A stretch of DNA of 39,558 nt, from positions 1-39,558 of the forward strand of contig PAHR01000033.1 in assembly GCA_002705265.1 (NCBI GenBank), in the 5' to 3' direction. This DNA is from Pelagibacteraceae bacterium. Lineage in GTDB: Bacteria; Pseudomonadota; Alphaproteobacteria; HIMB59. Below, one piece after another: positions 23,496 to 32,264 of this stretch. The notes under the pieces are model-generated. The model made no database searches. It was not told where the DNA came from and saw nothing but the letters and a program-made list of their open reading frames with translations. Within the stretch, counting starts at the first letter, position 1; each line of letters starts with the position of its first letter. Both the position numbers and the translations under genes were made by a program.

Positions 23496-23885
23496 TTAAA
23501 TGGTTTTTATTAATTCAGCTGTAATAATTGCGCCATTTTGAATATCAATATTTTTATACTTAATGGTGCCCTTTATTTTTGAAGTACTTTTTACATATAA
23601 GTCTTGAGCAATTATTTCACCTTCAACATTTCCCTCTACAGTAACTATATCTGCTGTAACTTCTCCTAAAATACTTCCTGATTGTCTTATATCAATTTTT
23701 TTGGACTTAGCTTTTCCGATTATCTTTCCAGCTAATTCAACATAATCTTTTCCAAAAACCTCACCTTGTATTTCTAAATCTTCGCTTATAAATGTGTTTC
23801 TAGATGTTGAGGGTTTTTCACTTGGAAAAACATAGTTATCTTCTGATAAGTTTTCTTTTTTATCTGATGAACCAAATATAGACAT
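23496..23885 (-). CDS. Bactofilin (second of a tandem pair)
   Basis: Polymer-forming cytoskeletal protein of the bactofilin (DUF583) family. A polar N-terminal tail of about 30 residues precedes a right-handed beta-helix core with repeating hydrophobic-Gly turns: LEIQGEVFGKDYVELAGKIIG, IRQSGSILGEVTADIVTVEG, NVEGEIIAQDLYV and STSKIKGTIKYKNIDI. Length is 129. Bactofilins form filaments without nucleotide and recruit cell-wall or stalk enzymes (family knowledge). It follows the first bactofilin by 4 bp. Confidence 0.93.
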   Translation of the reverse strand: MSIFGSSDKKENLSEDNYVFPSEKPSTSRNTFISEDLEIQGEVFGKDYVELAGKIIGKAKSKKIDIRQSGSILGEVTADIVTVEGNVEGEIIAQDLYVKSTSKIKGTIKYKNIDIQNGAIITAELIKTI

Positions 23886-23889
23886 TTAA

Positions 23890-24342
23890 TTAATTTATTT
23901 CTTCATCCGAACTGTCATTTAATGAATTCATTTCAGTGTTATTTGAATTTTCTAAATTAGAAGAGATCGAAGAAACTGAACCTGAATGTTTAATCATGCC
24001 TTCAACTGTAGCTCCAAACTTAACTTCCAGAAATGAATATTCAATATTTCCTTTGACCTTGCCACTTGAATTTACTAGTAGCCCCTTATCAACTTTAATA
24101 TCACCGTCAAATTTTCCGCTAATTGTTGCGTCTCCTGCTCTTATGTCACCATTAAGATTTCCATTATCAGTAACACTAATGTTATCTGATTTTACAGTGC
24201 CACTATAAGTACCTGAAATTTGTGTATCTTTGGCATTATCAATCCTTCCTTCAAGCCTTACTCCCTCTCCGACAACTACAGTTCCGTGGTCATTGCTTAA
24301 ATTGGATTCTTCTTGGTTGTCCATTTGAATTTCCTCAGCCAT
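23890..24342 (-). CDS. Bactofilin (first of a tandem pair)
   Basis: Second bactofilin-family protein, 150 residues. The core runs from about residue 21 (TVVVGEGVRLEGRIDN) through ISGTYSGTVKSDNISVTDNG, LNGDIRAGDATISGKFDGDI and VKGNIEYSFLEV, with the regular short beta turns of the fold. Both ends are acidic and Ser/Asn-rich, probably disordered. The two bactofilins differ clearly in sequence, so they may copolymerise rather than be simple duplicates (inference). The gene is divergent from a stand-alone RodZ-like HTH gene across a 182-bp spacer. Confidence 0.93.
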   Translation of the reverse strand: MAEEIQMDNQEESNLSNDHGTVVVGEGVRLEGRIDNAKDTQISGTYSGTVKSDNISVTDNGNLNGDIRAGDATISGKFDGDIKVDKGLLVNSSGKVKGNIEYSFLEVKFGATVEGMIKHSGSVSSISSNLENSNNTEMNSLNDSSDEEIN

Positions 24343-24524
24343 TATAATTTCTATTTACTAATGCTCCTTTAATAATCTGTATATGACAAAAAATCAACTT
24401 ACATAACAGTATATGCATTAAGCTAATAGGTCTATAATAATCAGAATAAAATAAATCAAAAAATGTTAATTATTCGCTAATTTTATTGAATAATAATAAA
24501 TAATATCGTTAAATACCTCCCCGC
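24343..24524. promoter_or_regulatory. Divergent spacer between bactofilins and RodZ-like gene
   Basis: This 182-bp AT-rich spacer must carry promoters for both directions. I see no strong hairpin, terminator, riboswitch fold or perfect consensus promoter in it. It is long for this window, where most spacers are under 100 bp. Confidence 0.3.
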
Positions 24525-24749
24525 ATGAATGAATTTAAATGTATAAGACTTAAATCTTCTGTTTCAGTTGAACAGGCAGCAAAAAAATTAGGCATCCATC
24601 CTGAAGTAGTAAAAGATTTGGAAAAAGAAGGCCATCATATTTTATCAAATCCTTTTATTTACTTCTGTGCCAAAAATTATGCTAAATACCTTAATATTGA
24701 TTTGCCAGAAAAATTTCTGAAAAATAATACTACTATCCATTATTATTAA
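24525..24749 (+). CDS. Stand-alone RodZ-like helix-turn-helix protein
   Basis: A 74-residue cytoplasmic protein. SVSVEQAAKKLGIHPEVVKD, then LEKEGHHILSNPFIYFCAKNYAKYLNID, follows the pattern of the RodZ N-terminal HTH_25 domain, including the residue spacing before the final YAxxL helix. Unlike RodZ it stops there: no transmembrane helix and no periplasmic domain. RodZ's HTH binds MreB, so a cytoskeletal role next to two bactofilin genes is possible; a small DNA-binding regulator is the alternative. It lies 17 bp before the ABC ATPase gene and may be cotranscribed with it. Confidence 0.7.
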   Translation: MNEFKCIRLKSSVSVEQAAKKLGIHPEVVKDLEKEGHHILSNPFIYFCAKNYAKYLNIDLPEKFLKNNTTIHYY

Positions 24750-24766
24750 AGTTAAAATAAATTAAA

Positions 24767-25531
24767 ATGAAAATACTGGAGATAAAAGGTTTAGAAAAAA
24801 ATTTTGGCGATAACAAAGTTTTGAAAGGAATTGACTTAAAAGCAAATAAAGGAGATGTAATAAGTATTATAGGCAGTTCTGGTTCAGGTAAAAGCACATT
24901 GCTTAGATGTGTTAATTTTTTAGAAAATGCCAATCAAGGAATTATAAATGTAAGTAATATTGAAATAAACTGTTCCAAAGAAAATTTAGAAAAACCAAAT
25001 AAAGAACTTCAAAAAAAAATTATTGATGTAAGAAAAAAATTAGGAATGGTATTTCAGAGTTTTAATCTCTGGGCACATATGACTATTTTGGATAATATTA
25101 CTGAGGCACCAATTCACGTTTTAGGAAAAAATAAAAACGAGGCTAAAAAAAATGCATTAGACCTTTTAGAGCAAGTAGGAATCAAAGACAAAGCTAATAG
25201 TTATCCTATTCATTTATCAGGTGGTCAGCAGCAACGTGTTGCAATAGCAAGAGCTTTAGCTATTTCTCCTGAAATTTTATTATTTGATGAACCAACATCT
25301 TCTCTTGATCCTGAACTTGTTGATGAGGTTTTAGGTGTAATGAAAAAATTAGCAGAGAGTGGCAAAACTATGTTGGTAGTTACTCATGAAATGGGGTTTG
25401 CTAAAAAAGTTTCTAACAAAGTTGTTTTTTTGCATGATGGTCTTGTTGAGGAAGAAGGGCATCCTGACACAGTCTTTACAAACCCAGCATCAGAGCGCTG
25501 TAAAAATTTCTTATTTAATAGACGATCTTAA
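24767..25531 (+). CDS. Polar amino-acid ABC transporter ATP-binding protein (HisP-like)
   Basis: ATPase subunit for an amino-acid importer. Walker A GSSGSGKST at 36-44, Q-loop region MVFQSFNLWAHMTILDN, signature LSGGQQQRVAIARAL, Walker B ILLFDEPTSSLDPE and the VTHEM switch are all intact. The insertion before the Q loop and the WAHMTILDNITEAPIHVL segment match HisP/OccP rather than GlnQ. Length is 254. Permeases and binding protein at 18566-20818 lack an ATPase, so this is the likely partner although 4 kb away and on the other strand (inference). Confidence 0.94.
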   Translation: MKILEIKGLEKNFGDNKVLKGIDLKANKGDVISIIGSSGSGKSTLLRCVNFLENANQGIINVSNIEINCSKENLEKPNKELQKKIIDVRKKLGMVFQSFNLWAHMTILDNITEAPIHVLGKNKNEAKKNALDLLEQVGIKDKANSYPIHLSGGQQQRVAIARALAISPEILLFDEPTSSLDPELVDEVLGVMKKLAESGKTMLVVTHEMGFAKKVSNKVVFLHDGLVEEEGHPDTVFTNPASERCKNFLFNRRS

Positions 25532-25553
25532 AAAACTTTTATATTTTCTTCGA

Positions 25554-25850
25554 ATGAATTCTTTATTAATATTTTTAATAAGATTAATTGATTTTTATAC
25601 TCTATTGATTTTTGCATATGTAATTGTCTCATGGTTATTTCATTTCAGAGTCCTAAGTCATGAAAACATGTTTTTAATAAGAATGTATGATGGTCTCAAA
25701 AGACTAACTGATCCGCCATTAAATTATATTAGACGATACATACCTAACTTAGGTGGAATTGATATTAGTCCAGTAATATTAATTTTAATTATATACTTAC
25801 TTAAAGACTTACTAATTGAATACTGGCCAAGGCAAAATATATATAAATAA
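25554..25850 (+). CDS. YggT-family membrane protein
   Basis: Small integral membrane protein of the YggT family, linked in other bacteria to osmotic tolerance and membrane-protein assembly. The 98-residue product has two hydrophobic segments and the conserved loop SWLFHF...LKRLTDPPLNYIRRYIPNLGGIDISP. A longer frame reaches back to 25386 inside the ATPase gene, but MNSLLIFLIRLIDFYTLL at 25554 is the family start. It follows the ATPase by 22 bp and precedes folD by 12 bp. Confidence 0.9.
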   Translation: MNSLLIFLIRLIDFYTLLIFAYVIVSWLFHFRVLSHENMFLIRMYDGLKRLTDPPLNYIRRYIPNLGGIDISPVILILIIYLLKDLLIEYWPRQNIYK

Positions 25851-25862
25851 GGAGATTTTATA

Positions 25863-26780
25863 ATGACAAAAATTATTGATGGAAAAGAATTTGCTGGAAA
25901 GATTAGAGGACAAGTTAAAGAAGACTCTGATCTTTTATTTAAAGATCATAAGGTACAACCTTGTTTAGCTGTTGTTTTAGTTGGCGAAAATCCTGCAAGC
26001 AAAGTTTATGTTGGGGCTAAAACAAAAATGGCTGCTGAATGTAATATAAAGACTAAAGATTTCAAAATGAATGAAGATACAGATCAAGATACCTTGTTGA
26101 AAACAATTAAAGATTTAAATGATGACTCTAGTGTTCATGGAATACTTGTGCAACTACCCCTTCCTAAACAAATTGATGAAAGAGCTGTAATTGACGCTAT
26201 CGATGTAAAAAAAGATGTTGATGGCTTTCATGCAATTAACGCAGGTAGATTATCAATTGGTGGTGATATGTTAAAACAAGCTTTTATACCCTGTACGCCC
26301 CTAGGTTCTCTATTGTTGTTAAAAAATACTGTTCAAAATTTAAGTGGAATGAATGCAGTTGTTGTTGGAAGGTCTAATATTGTTGGCAAGCCTATGTCAC
26401 AGCTTTTAATTGAAGAGTCTTGTACTGTAACAGTTGTTCACTCAAGAACAAAAGACATTGAATCTATATGCTCTAAAGCGGATATTGTTATAGCAGCAGT
26501 CGGAAGACCGGAAATGATAAAATCCCATTGGATTAAAAAAGATGCTGTCATTATTGATGTTGGTATCAATAGAGTTCCAACTACAAAACCAGATGGGTCC
26601 GAGGGAAGTAAAATAGTTGGAGACGTAGATTATCAAGATACATTTGAAAAATGCTCAGCAATAACTCCTGTTCCTGGTGGTGTGGGCCCAATGACTATTG
26701 CTTGTTTATTGAGAAATACAGTAACTTCTGCCTACCGTCATAGTGGGCTAGAAGACCCAAGGGGGACTGTAAGCACTTAA
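25863..26780 (+). CDS. folD: Bifunctional methylenetetrahydrofolate dehydrogenase/cyclohydrolase
   Basis: Interconverts 5,10-methylene- and 10-formyl-tetrahydrofolate with NADP, feeding purine and formyl-Met synthesis. [15 protein letters not shown] holds the catalytic Tyr/Lys region, followed by [33 protein letters not shown] and [16 protein letters not shown]. Length is 305. An AAGGAG site lies 8 bp before the ATG. It overlaps convergent argG by 4 bp. Confidence 0.97.
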   Translation: MTKIIDGKEFAGKIRGQVKEDSDLLFKDHKVQPCLAVVLVGENPASKVYVGAKTKMAAECNIKTKDFKMNEDTDQDTLLKTIKDLNDDSSVHGILVQLPLPKQIDERAVIDAIDVKKDVDGFHAINAGRLSIGGDMLKQAFIPCTPLGSLLLLKNTVQNLSGMNAVVVGRSNIVGKPMSQLLIEESCTVTVVHSRTKDIESICSKADIVIAAVGRPEMIKSHWIKKDAVIIDVGINRVPTTKPDGSEGSKIVGDVDYQDTFEKCSAITPVPGGVGPMTIACLLRNTVTSAYRHSGLEDPRGTVST

Positions 26781-27970
26781 TATTTGATTTTATTCTTTTT
26801 TAATCTGAGGGAATTTAACTTAATAAATCCTTCTGCGTCTCTTTGATCATAATTTGAAGACTCAAAAGTAGCTAGTTCCTCATCATACAAGCTGTTTGGC
26901 GACTTTCTTCCAGTAACAATTACATTTCCTTTATAAAGAGCCAACCTTACTTGGCCATTAACTCTATTTTGAGTAGCATCAATTAATTTTTGTATCATTG
27001 TTCTCTCAGGTGCAAACCAATAACCATTATAAATAAGTTTTGCGTATTTTGGCATAAGCTCATCTTTAGTAAAAATTTCCTCTCTGTCTAATGTAATGCT
27101 TTCAATAGCTCTTCGGGCTTTAAGAAGAATTGTGCCACCTGGGGTTTCATAAACTCCTCTGGATTTTATCCCAACATATCTATTTTCAACAATATCAACT
27201 CTTCCTATACCATTGTTAGAACCAAATTTATTGAGTTTTTCTAATATCTTAAATGGCGATAATTTTTTTCCATTAATAGCAACAGGATCTCCTTTTTTAA
27301 AACCTATTATTATTACTGTTTCTTTATTAGGGGCATCTTTTGGGCTTTTTGATATACCAAATACATTTTCAGGTGGTCTATTCCATGGATTCTCTAATAT
27401 TTTTCCTTCTGCAGAACGGTGGAGTACATTCGCGTCTACACTATAAGGTGATTCAGTTCTATTGTGTTTCGTAATAGGAATTTTGTTTTTAGCAGCAAAC
27501 TCTAATAGCTTGGTTCTAGAATTTAAGTTCCACTCTCTCCAAGGTGCAATAACTTTTATATTTGGTGAAAGAGCGAAGTAAGAAAGTTCAAATCGCACTT
27601 GATCATTCCCTTTGCCTGTTGCTCCATGCGATACAGCAAAAGCTTTTTCTTTTTTTGCAATTTCGATTTGACGTTTTGCAATTAAAGGCCTAGCTATAGA
27701 GGTGCCTAATAAGTATTCTCCTTCATAAATTGTGTTACAACGGAACATTGGAAATACATAATCTTTCACAAACTCTTCTTTTAGATTTTCAACATAAATT
27801 TTCTTTGCGCCTAGTTTCTTGGCTTTATATTTTGCTTCATCAAGTTCAGCGCCTTGACCCAAATCTGCTGCATAACAAATCACATCTGCTTTATATTCCG
27901 TTTGTAGCCATTTAAGAATAACGCTTGTATCTAACCCTCCTGAATATGCTAAAACTATTTTTTTTTTCAA
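26777..27970 (-). CDS. argG: Argininosuccinate synthase
   Basis: Joins citrulline and aspartate using ATP in arginine synthesis. AYSGGLDTS at residues 8-16 is the PP-loop ATP site; [14 protein letters not shown] and APWREWNL bind citrulline and aspartate. Length is 397, as in other bacterial ArgG. It is 4 bp downstream of the ialB-like gene on the same strand and overlaps folD convergently by 4 bp. argH is not in the window. Confidence 0.97.
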   Translation of the reverse strand: MKKKIVLAYSGGLDTSVILKWLQTEYKADVICYAADLGQGAELDEAKYKAKKLGAKKIYVENLKEEFVKDYVFPMFRCNTIYEGEYLLGTSIARPLIAKRQIEIAKKEKAFAVSHGATGKGNDQVRFELSYFALSPNIKVIAPWREWNLNSRTKLLEFAAKNKIPITKHNRTESPYSVDANVLHRSAEGKILENPWNRPPENVFGISKSPKDAPNKETVIIIGFKKGDPVAINGKKLSPFKILEKLNKFGSNNGIGRVDIVENRYVGIKSRGVYETPGGTILLKARRAIESITLDREEIFTKDELMPKYAKLIYNGYWFAPERTMIQKLIDATQNRVNGQVRLALYKGNVIVTGRKSPNSLYDEELATFESSNYDQRDAEGFIKLNSLRLKKNKIKY

Positions 27971-27974
27971 AATT

Positions 27975-28436
27975 CTAACAACTCTCGTTTAATTTTGTAA
28001 TTGCTTTAGTAAAGCCAATTAGAGAATACGTATCGGTTGTTTGAGTTCCTCGACTCGAATATCCAACTATTATCATTTGCTTGCCCGCTTTCATTGCATC
28101 AATTATTATTCTATCATCTTGCATAGACCATGCTGAATCTCCATCCTCGAAAAATTGGAAGTTGGAACCATCTATTGTGACTTTAATATACTTATTGGTT
28201 TCAAAAGTATATCCAGCGTCAGCTCTTACATAAACAGCGCCTTTATCTTTGGTAACAAAAAATACAACTTGACCTCTTTTTGTATAGTCACCTTTTTCGG
28301 AAACTGGAAATTGATAAATTGCGCAAGCTTGATTATTAATTTTTTTATGAGTCCAAATGCCTTTTTCTTTTCCAAAAATACTACTAGAAGTAAAAATCAT
28401 CATAATAAGTAAAATCAATGAAAGAATCTTTCGCAT
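27975..28436 (-). CDS. IalB-like (invasion-associated locus B) exported protein
   Basis: Periplasmic or envelope protein of a family widespread in free-living alphaproteobacteria; the Bartonella name does not imply virulence here. A signal peptide ([22 protein letters not shown]) is followed by a beta-rich domain with two cysteines, Cys near residue 38 (NQACAIYQF) and the penultimate-type C-terminal Cys, which could form a disulfide. The [20 protein letters not shown] segment is the family hallmark. Length is 153. It is divergent from the ECF sigma gene across 66 bp. Confidence 0.85.
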   Translation of the reverse strand: MRKILSLILLIMMIFTSSSIFGKEKGIWTHKKINNQACAIYQFPVSEKGDYTKRGQVVFFVTKDKGAVYVRADAGYTFETNKYIKVTIDGSNFQFFEDGDSAWSMQDDRIIIDAMKAGKQMIIVGYSSRGTQTTDTYSLIGFTKAITKLNESC

Positions 28437-28502
28437 AAAGAAAAGAATATATCAGAAGCATTTGAATTTTCAGCTTAATTAGTTAATAATATCTGAATTT
28501 AG

Positions 28503-29114
28503 ATGAAACATTATAATAAAAAGAAAAAAAACCAATATATTGAAGCTCTATCAAAAATTGCTTCTAAAAAAGATGTGGCTTCATTCAAAATTATATTTGA
28601 TTATTTTGGCCCAAGATTAAAATCCTTTTTAATGTCATCGGGTAGCACTGAGTCTATTGCTGAGGAAATAATTCAAGAAACTATGACAATTGTATGGACT
28701 AAAGCAGATTATTATAATCCAAAATTAGCTTCTCCAAGCACTTGGATTTACACAATTGCCCGAAATAAGAAAATTGATATTTTAAGAAAATCTAACAAAG
28801 CTATTTTAGAAGATATAGAGGTTGCTTCCCTGCCTCCAATTGAATCAAAACTAGAAGATGATATAGAGCTTGATCAGAAATTTGATATTATTAATAAATA
28901 TCTAGATGACCTGCCGAAAGACCAATTAGCACTCTTAAAATTGAATTTTATAGAAGAAAAATCTCATGGAGAGATAGCAAAAATCACAAATATCCCCCTA
29001 GGTACTGTAAAATCAAGGATTAGGCTGGCTATGGAAAAAATTAGAACTAGGATAAAAAATGATGGTAATGCCACAGATCTAAATGATGTTAATATAGGTA
29101 AAAATATAAAATGA
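28503..29114 (+). CDS. ECF sigma factor, RpoE/ChrR group
   Basis: Extracytoplasmic-function sigma factor of 203 residues. Region 2 spans about 22-95, with FGPRLKSFLMSSGS, AEEIIQETMTIVW and STWIYTIARNKKIDILRK. Region 4 spans about 130-190, with LPKDQLALLKLNFIEEKSHGEIAKI and IPLGTVKSRIRLAM. It is coupled by ATGA to a ChrR-like cupin protein, the arrangement of the Rhodobacter RpoE-ChrR singlet-oxygen response pair. Autoregulation is usual in such pairs, but I could not identify a matching promoter in the 66-bp spacer. Confidence 0.92.
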   Translation: MKHYNKKKKNQYIEALSKIASKKDVASFKIIFDYFGPRLKSFLMSSGSTESIAEEIIQETMTIVWTKADYYNPKLASPSTWIYTIARNKKIDILRKSNKAILEDIEVASLPPIESKLEDDIELDQKFDIINKYLDDLPKDQLALLKLNFIEEKSHGEIAKITNIPLGTVKSRIRLAMEKIRTRIKNDGNATDLNDVNIGKNIK

Positions 29115-29719
29115 TAGATATTATAATGACTCAACCAGCGTTATCTTCAGCTAAATTTTTATTCCAAAAATGTATCTCTGAAAGCTCTTCTGAAGGAAAT
29201 GCCATTGAGGTGATAAGAAATTGTATTTCTGGTAAATTTCTCGAAGATATTAAGCCAACAGATCTTAATAAGCATGTTTGGAATGATACTTTAGAAATTA
29301 TTTCAATAAACAAGAAAACAAAACAATCCAAAAACCTTGATCAGCTTTACGAACACTTGCCTCAAACCCTTCAAAACTATCTAATAAATACAAAAATAAA
29401 ATGGAAAAATTATGGCAAAATTAAAGTTTCAAGAATTAACTCCAAGTCTGAAAAAGACAAGTTAGAACTTATTTATGTTAACCCAAATGCATCAATACCT
29501 CAACACACCCACGAAGGTAATGAAGCTTTTTTGGTCTTGCATGGATCGTACAAAGATCAATATGGAACTTATAATAAAGGCTCGGTTCAAATTAGAAATG
29601 AAGATCACGATCATATGCCTATTGGTCATCCTACTTCTGGATGCATAGGTTTAGCGTATACAGAGGGTAAGATTAAATTCTCAGGAAAGTTTTATAAAAT
29701 TTTAAATTTTTTTAATTAA
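29111..29719 (+). CDS. ChrR-like cupin protein, putative anti-sigma factor
   Basis: Partner of the upstream sigma factor, 202 residues. The C-terminal cupin has metal-ligand residues PQHTHEGNEAF (His132, His134, Glu138) and a later His in DHDHMP near 168, as in the ChrR cupin. The N-terminal half should contain the zinc anti-sigma HxxxCxxC motif, but none is present: only isolated Cys21 and Cys38 are seen. It may still bind sigma without zinc, or work mainly as a sensor. It abuts the convergent DUF3429 gene with no spacer. Confidence 0.82.
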   Translation: MIDIIMTQPALSSAKFLFQKCISESSSEGNAIEVIRNCISGKFLEDIKPTDLNKHVWNDTLEIISINKKTKQSKNLDQLYEHLPQTLQNYLINTKIKWKNYGKIKVSRINSKSEKDKLELIYVNPNASIPQHTHEGNEAFLVLHGSYKDQYGTYNKGSVQIRNEDHDHMPIGHPTSGCIGLAYTEGKIKFSGKFYKILNFFN

Positions 29720-30118
29720 CTAGATAATATAGAACAAGTGTGCTGGCATAATTCCTGCAGTCAAAATTACTCTTAGTATAAAATAATCTAATTTTATAAT
29801 TTGCTCCTTAAAATAAAAAAAGAAATCAAATCCCAAAACAATTAAATACCCAAAAATTAGATACCATAACGTTATATCAAATTTAAGGTTGTAAGAGAGA
29901 ACGAAAAAAGCATAAATGCAAGGGACCACACTAAAAACAATTGCAGTTTTATTGTTTGAACTAAGATATATGCCCCAATAAACAGCACCTAAAAAAGACA
30001 ATATTACACTCGAATAAATTAAAAACATATCTTTATCAAACTCTAAAAAAATTAAATCGATATTATAAAAGCAAAGATAAAAAGGTATAAGCCCTGGAAT
30101 TCCAATAAAGTAAATCAT
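29720..30118 (-). CDS. DUF3429-family membrane protein
   Basis: Integral membrane protein of 132 residues with about four to five hydrophobic segments. GLIPFYLCF near the start, SSVILSFLGAVYWGIYL in the middle and ILTAGIMPAHLF near the end fit DUF3429 (related to mitochondrial TMEM69). Function is unknown. It starts on the base after the pterin dehydratase stop on the same strand, and ends where the sigma/cupin pair ends. Confidence 0.75.
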   Translation of the reverse strand: MIYFIGIPGLIPFYLCFYNIDLIFLEFDKDMFLIYSSVILSFLGAVYWGIYLSSNNKTAIVFSVVPCIYAFFVLSYNLKFDITLWYLIFGYLIVLGFDFFFYFKEQIIKLDYFILRVILTAGIMPAHLFYII

Positions 30119-30355
30119 TTATAAAATCTTATCTATTTGTTCTGCTAAATCTATATCTCTTTGTGTAATTTTATTTTTATCATGAGAAATTAGTTCGATT
30201 TCAACACTATTATATTCTAAAATAATTTTAGGATGGTGGTTTTTTTTCTCTGCAAGAAGTACAACTTGGGATACAAATGCAAAACTTTGTCTATAGTTTT
30301 TGAATGGAAAAAACTTATAGATTGATCCTTTTTTTGTTTTTTCCCAGGTATTCAA
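30119..30355 (-). CDS. phhB: Pterin-4a-carbinolamine dehydratase family protein
   Basis: Dehydrates 4a-hydroxytetrahydrobiopterin in phenylalanine hydroxylation, or acts on molybdopterin-related compounds in some bacteria. The short 78-residue product carries NHHPKIILEYNSVEIEL, which includes the active-site His pair, and SHDKNKITQRDIDLA with the third His. FFPFKNYRQSFAFVSQVV is the usual N-terminal region. It is 2 bp from the aldo/keto reductase gene. No phenylalanine hydroxylase gene is in the window. Confidence 0.85.
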   Translation of the reverse strand: MNTWEKTKKGSIYKFFPFKNYRQSFAFVSQVVLLAEKKNHHPKIILEYNSVEIELISHDKNKITQRDIDLAEQIDKIL

Positions 30356-30357
30356 TT

Positions 30358-31398
30358 TTAAGGTGCTGGATTGGGATTTAAATGATGGATTTTATTTATT
30401 TCGCTCATAACATCTTCTTCTAACTTAATATTAATTGAAGTAACATTTTCTTTTAACTGATTCATTGTTGTCGCCCCAATAATGTTTGATGTGACAAACT
30501 CTTGTTGGTTTACAAAAGCTAAAGACATTTGTGTTAGAGATAAATCATATTTTTTTGCTACTTTATAATATTCCTCAACTGCTTGAGATGTTCTGCTACC
30601 TTGATATCTAGGAAAATGTTCTCCGAATAATTTTAGTCTAGACCCCTCAGGCATTTGATTGTTTAAATATTTACCACTTAATACTCCAAAGCCAAGGGGA
30701 GAATAAGCTAAAAGGCCGGCTTTATCTCGAATAGAAATTTCTGCCATCCCGACTTCATAAGTTCTATTAACTAAGCTATATGGATTTTGAACTGAAACTA
30801 CTCTAGGTAAATTACATTTTTCAGAAATATTTAAAAACTTCGCAAAGCCATAGGGGGTTTCATTAGAAAGACCAATATGTCTAATTTTTCCTTGATCAAC
30901 AAATTTATTTAAAGTTTTTAAAATGCTTTCAAAACTATTCCATTCCTCTTCGTCTTCTTTGTGTTTATATCCAAGCTTACTAAAAAAATTAGTATTTCTT
31001 TCTGGCCAATGAAGTTGATAGAGATCAATATAATCTGTTTTTAATCTGGTTAAGCTTCCTTCAATTGCTTTTGTAATATTCTCTTCGGCGTACTGCATCC
31101 CTCCACCACGTATCCAAGAGCATCCGTGTCCTGAAATTTTTGTTGCTAGAATAATTTTTTCTCTATTGTGTTTTTCTGCAAACCAGTTTCCGATCATTAT
31201 CTCGGTTTTAGTGTATGTTTCAGCTTTTGGTGGTACGGCATATAATTCTGCTGTATCAAAAAAATTTACTCCCTGATCAACAGAGTAGTCCATTTGCTCA
31301 AAAGCATCTGCTTGCGTATTTTGTTCTCCCCACGTCATTGTTCCTAAACAAATTAGACTGACATTAAGGTCTGTATTTCCTAGTTTTTTGAATTTCAT
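30358..31398 (-). CDS. Aldo/keto reductase, Tas-like
   Basis: NAD(P)H-dependent TIM-barrel oxidoreductase of 346 residues. LGNTDLNVSLICLGTMTWGEQN leads into NFFDTAELYAVPP with the catalytic Asp and Tyr; the catalytic Lys lies in ILATKISG and the His in YQLHWPERN. Cofactor-binding elements SNIIGATTMNQLKENV are present. The closest match in pattern is E. coli Tas; substrate is unknown. It heads a three-gene minus-strand unit with the pterin dehydratase and DUF3429 genes. Confidence 0.93.
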   Translation of the reverse strand: MKFKKLGNTDLNVSLICLGTMTWGEQNTQADAFEQMDYSVDQGVNFFDTAELYAVPPKAETYTKTEIMIGNWFAEKHNREKIILATKISGHGCSWIRGGGMQYAEENITKAIEGSLTRLKTDYIDLYQLHWPERNTNFFSKLGYKHKEDEEEWNSFESILKTLNKFVDQGKIRHIGLSNETPYGFAKFLNISEKCNLPRVVSVQNPYSLVNRTYEVGMAEISIRDKAGLLAYSPLGFGVLSGKYLNNQMPEGSRLKLFGEHFPRYQGSRTSQAVEEYYKVAKKYDLSLTQMSLAFVNQQEFVTSNIIGATTMNQLKENVTSINIKLEEDVMSEINKIHHLNPNPAP

Positions 31399-31469
31399 AA
31401 AATATTCATACGGTTTTACTTGAATTTAAGCAAGATAATAGCCATATTTACTTATTATAAGGAGAAAAA

Positions 31470-32174
31470 ATGGCAGAACTTAAACAAAATACTTATTCTC
31501 AAGCAAATACAGCAACAATTGATGCTGGCCTAAGGGATTATATGCTTAAAGTATATAACTACATGACTTCGGGCTTAGCTATAAGTGGCTTAGTGGCTTG
31601 GGGCTTTTCAAAGTCTCCTATGTTAATGGGAGCAATTTATGGCACAGCACTTCAATGGGTCGTAATGCTTGCCCCTCTTGGATTCATATTCTTTTTAGGT
31701 GCAAGACTTCAAAAAATGTCTAACTCAGCAGCTCAAATGACATTTTGGGCTTTCTCAGCAGTAATGGGCATATCACTTTCATACATATTTATTGTTTATA
31801 CTGGCGTTAGCATCACAAGGGTATTTTTAATAACTTGTAGTGTTTTTGCAGCAATGAGTATTTACGGCTATACAACCAAAAGAGACCTTACAAAGTTTGG
31901 GTCTTTCTTAATGATGGGACTTATAGGAATTATATTAGCAAGTATCGTTAATATTTTTATGCAAAGTTCTATGATGCAATTTGTAATTTCATGTATAGGC
32001 GTATTAGTATTTGTCGGTCTAACTGCTTATGACACTCAAAAAATTAAATCAGTTTACTATGCAACTGGTGGTCAGCAGGCAACTAAAACTGCAATTATGG
32101 GTGCTTTAACTTTATACCTAGACTTTATTAATTTATTCGTAATGCTCATGCAGCTTTTTGGACAAAGAAGATAA
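31470..32174 (+). CDS. Bax inhibitor-1/YccA-family membrane protein
   Basis: Polytopic membrane protein, 234 residues with seven hydrophobic segments after a polar N-terminus. SFLMMGLIGIILASIVNIF and GLTAYDTQKIKSVY near the end are typical of bacterial BI-1 proteins; the conserved aspartates of the pH-sensing pair are seen in YDTQ and LYLDF. Family members are thought to be calcium leak channels. A GGAG site lies 6 bp before the ATG, and it has its own strong terminator, so it is a single-gene unit. Confidence 0.93.
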   Translation: MAELKQNTYSQANTATIDAGLRDYMLKVYNYMTSGLAISGLVAWGFSKSPMLMGAIYGTALQWVVMLAPLGFIFFLGARLQKMSNSAAQMTFWAFSAVMGISLSYIFIVYTGVSITRVFLITCSVFAAMSIYGYTTKRDLTKFGSFLMMGLIGIILASIVNIFMQSSMMQFVISCIGVLVFVGLTAYDTQKIKSVYYATGGQQATKTAIMGALTLYLDFINLFVMLMQLFGQRR

Positions 32175-32188
32175 TAATAAGCTTTTAT

Positions 32189-32217
32189 AAAAAGGGAGTT
32201 TTGGCTCCCTTTTTTTA
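32189..32217 (+). terminator. Rho-independent terminator after the BI-1-like gene
   Basis: Arms AAAAAGGGAG (32189-32198) and CTCCCTTTTT (32205-32214) pair perfectly around a 6-base loop, with further T to 32217. It lies 15 bp after the stop and insulates the downstream transporter gene. Confidence 0.95.
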
Positions 32218-32264
32218 TCTAAAAAAAATCTTTTTTTTAAAAATTATTAACTTACTATCTCGCG

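Noticed and set aside
24343-24524. Possible riboswitch in the long bactofilin/RodZ-like spacer
   Set aside because: No extended stems or known aptamer-like conserved blocks were seen; the spacer is uniformly AT-rich.
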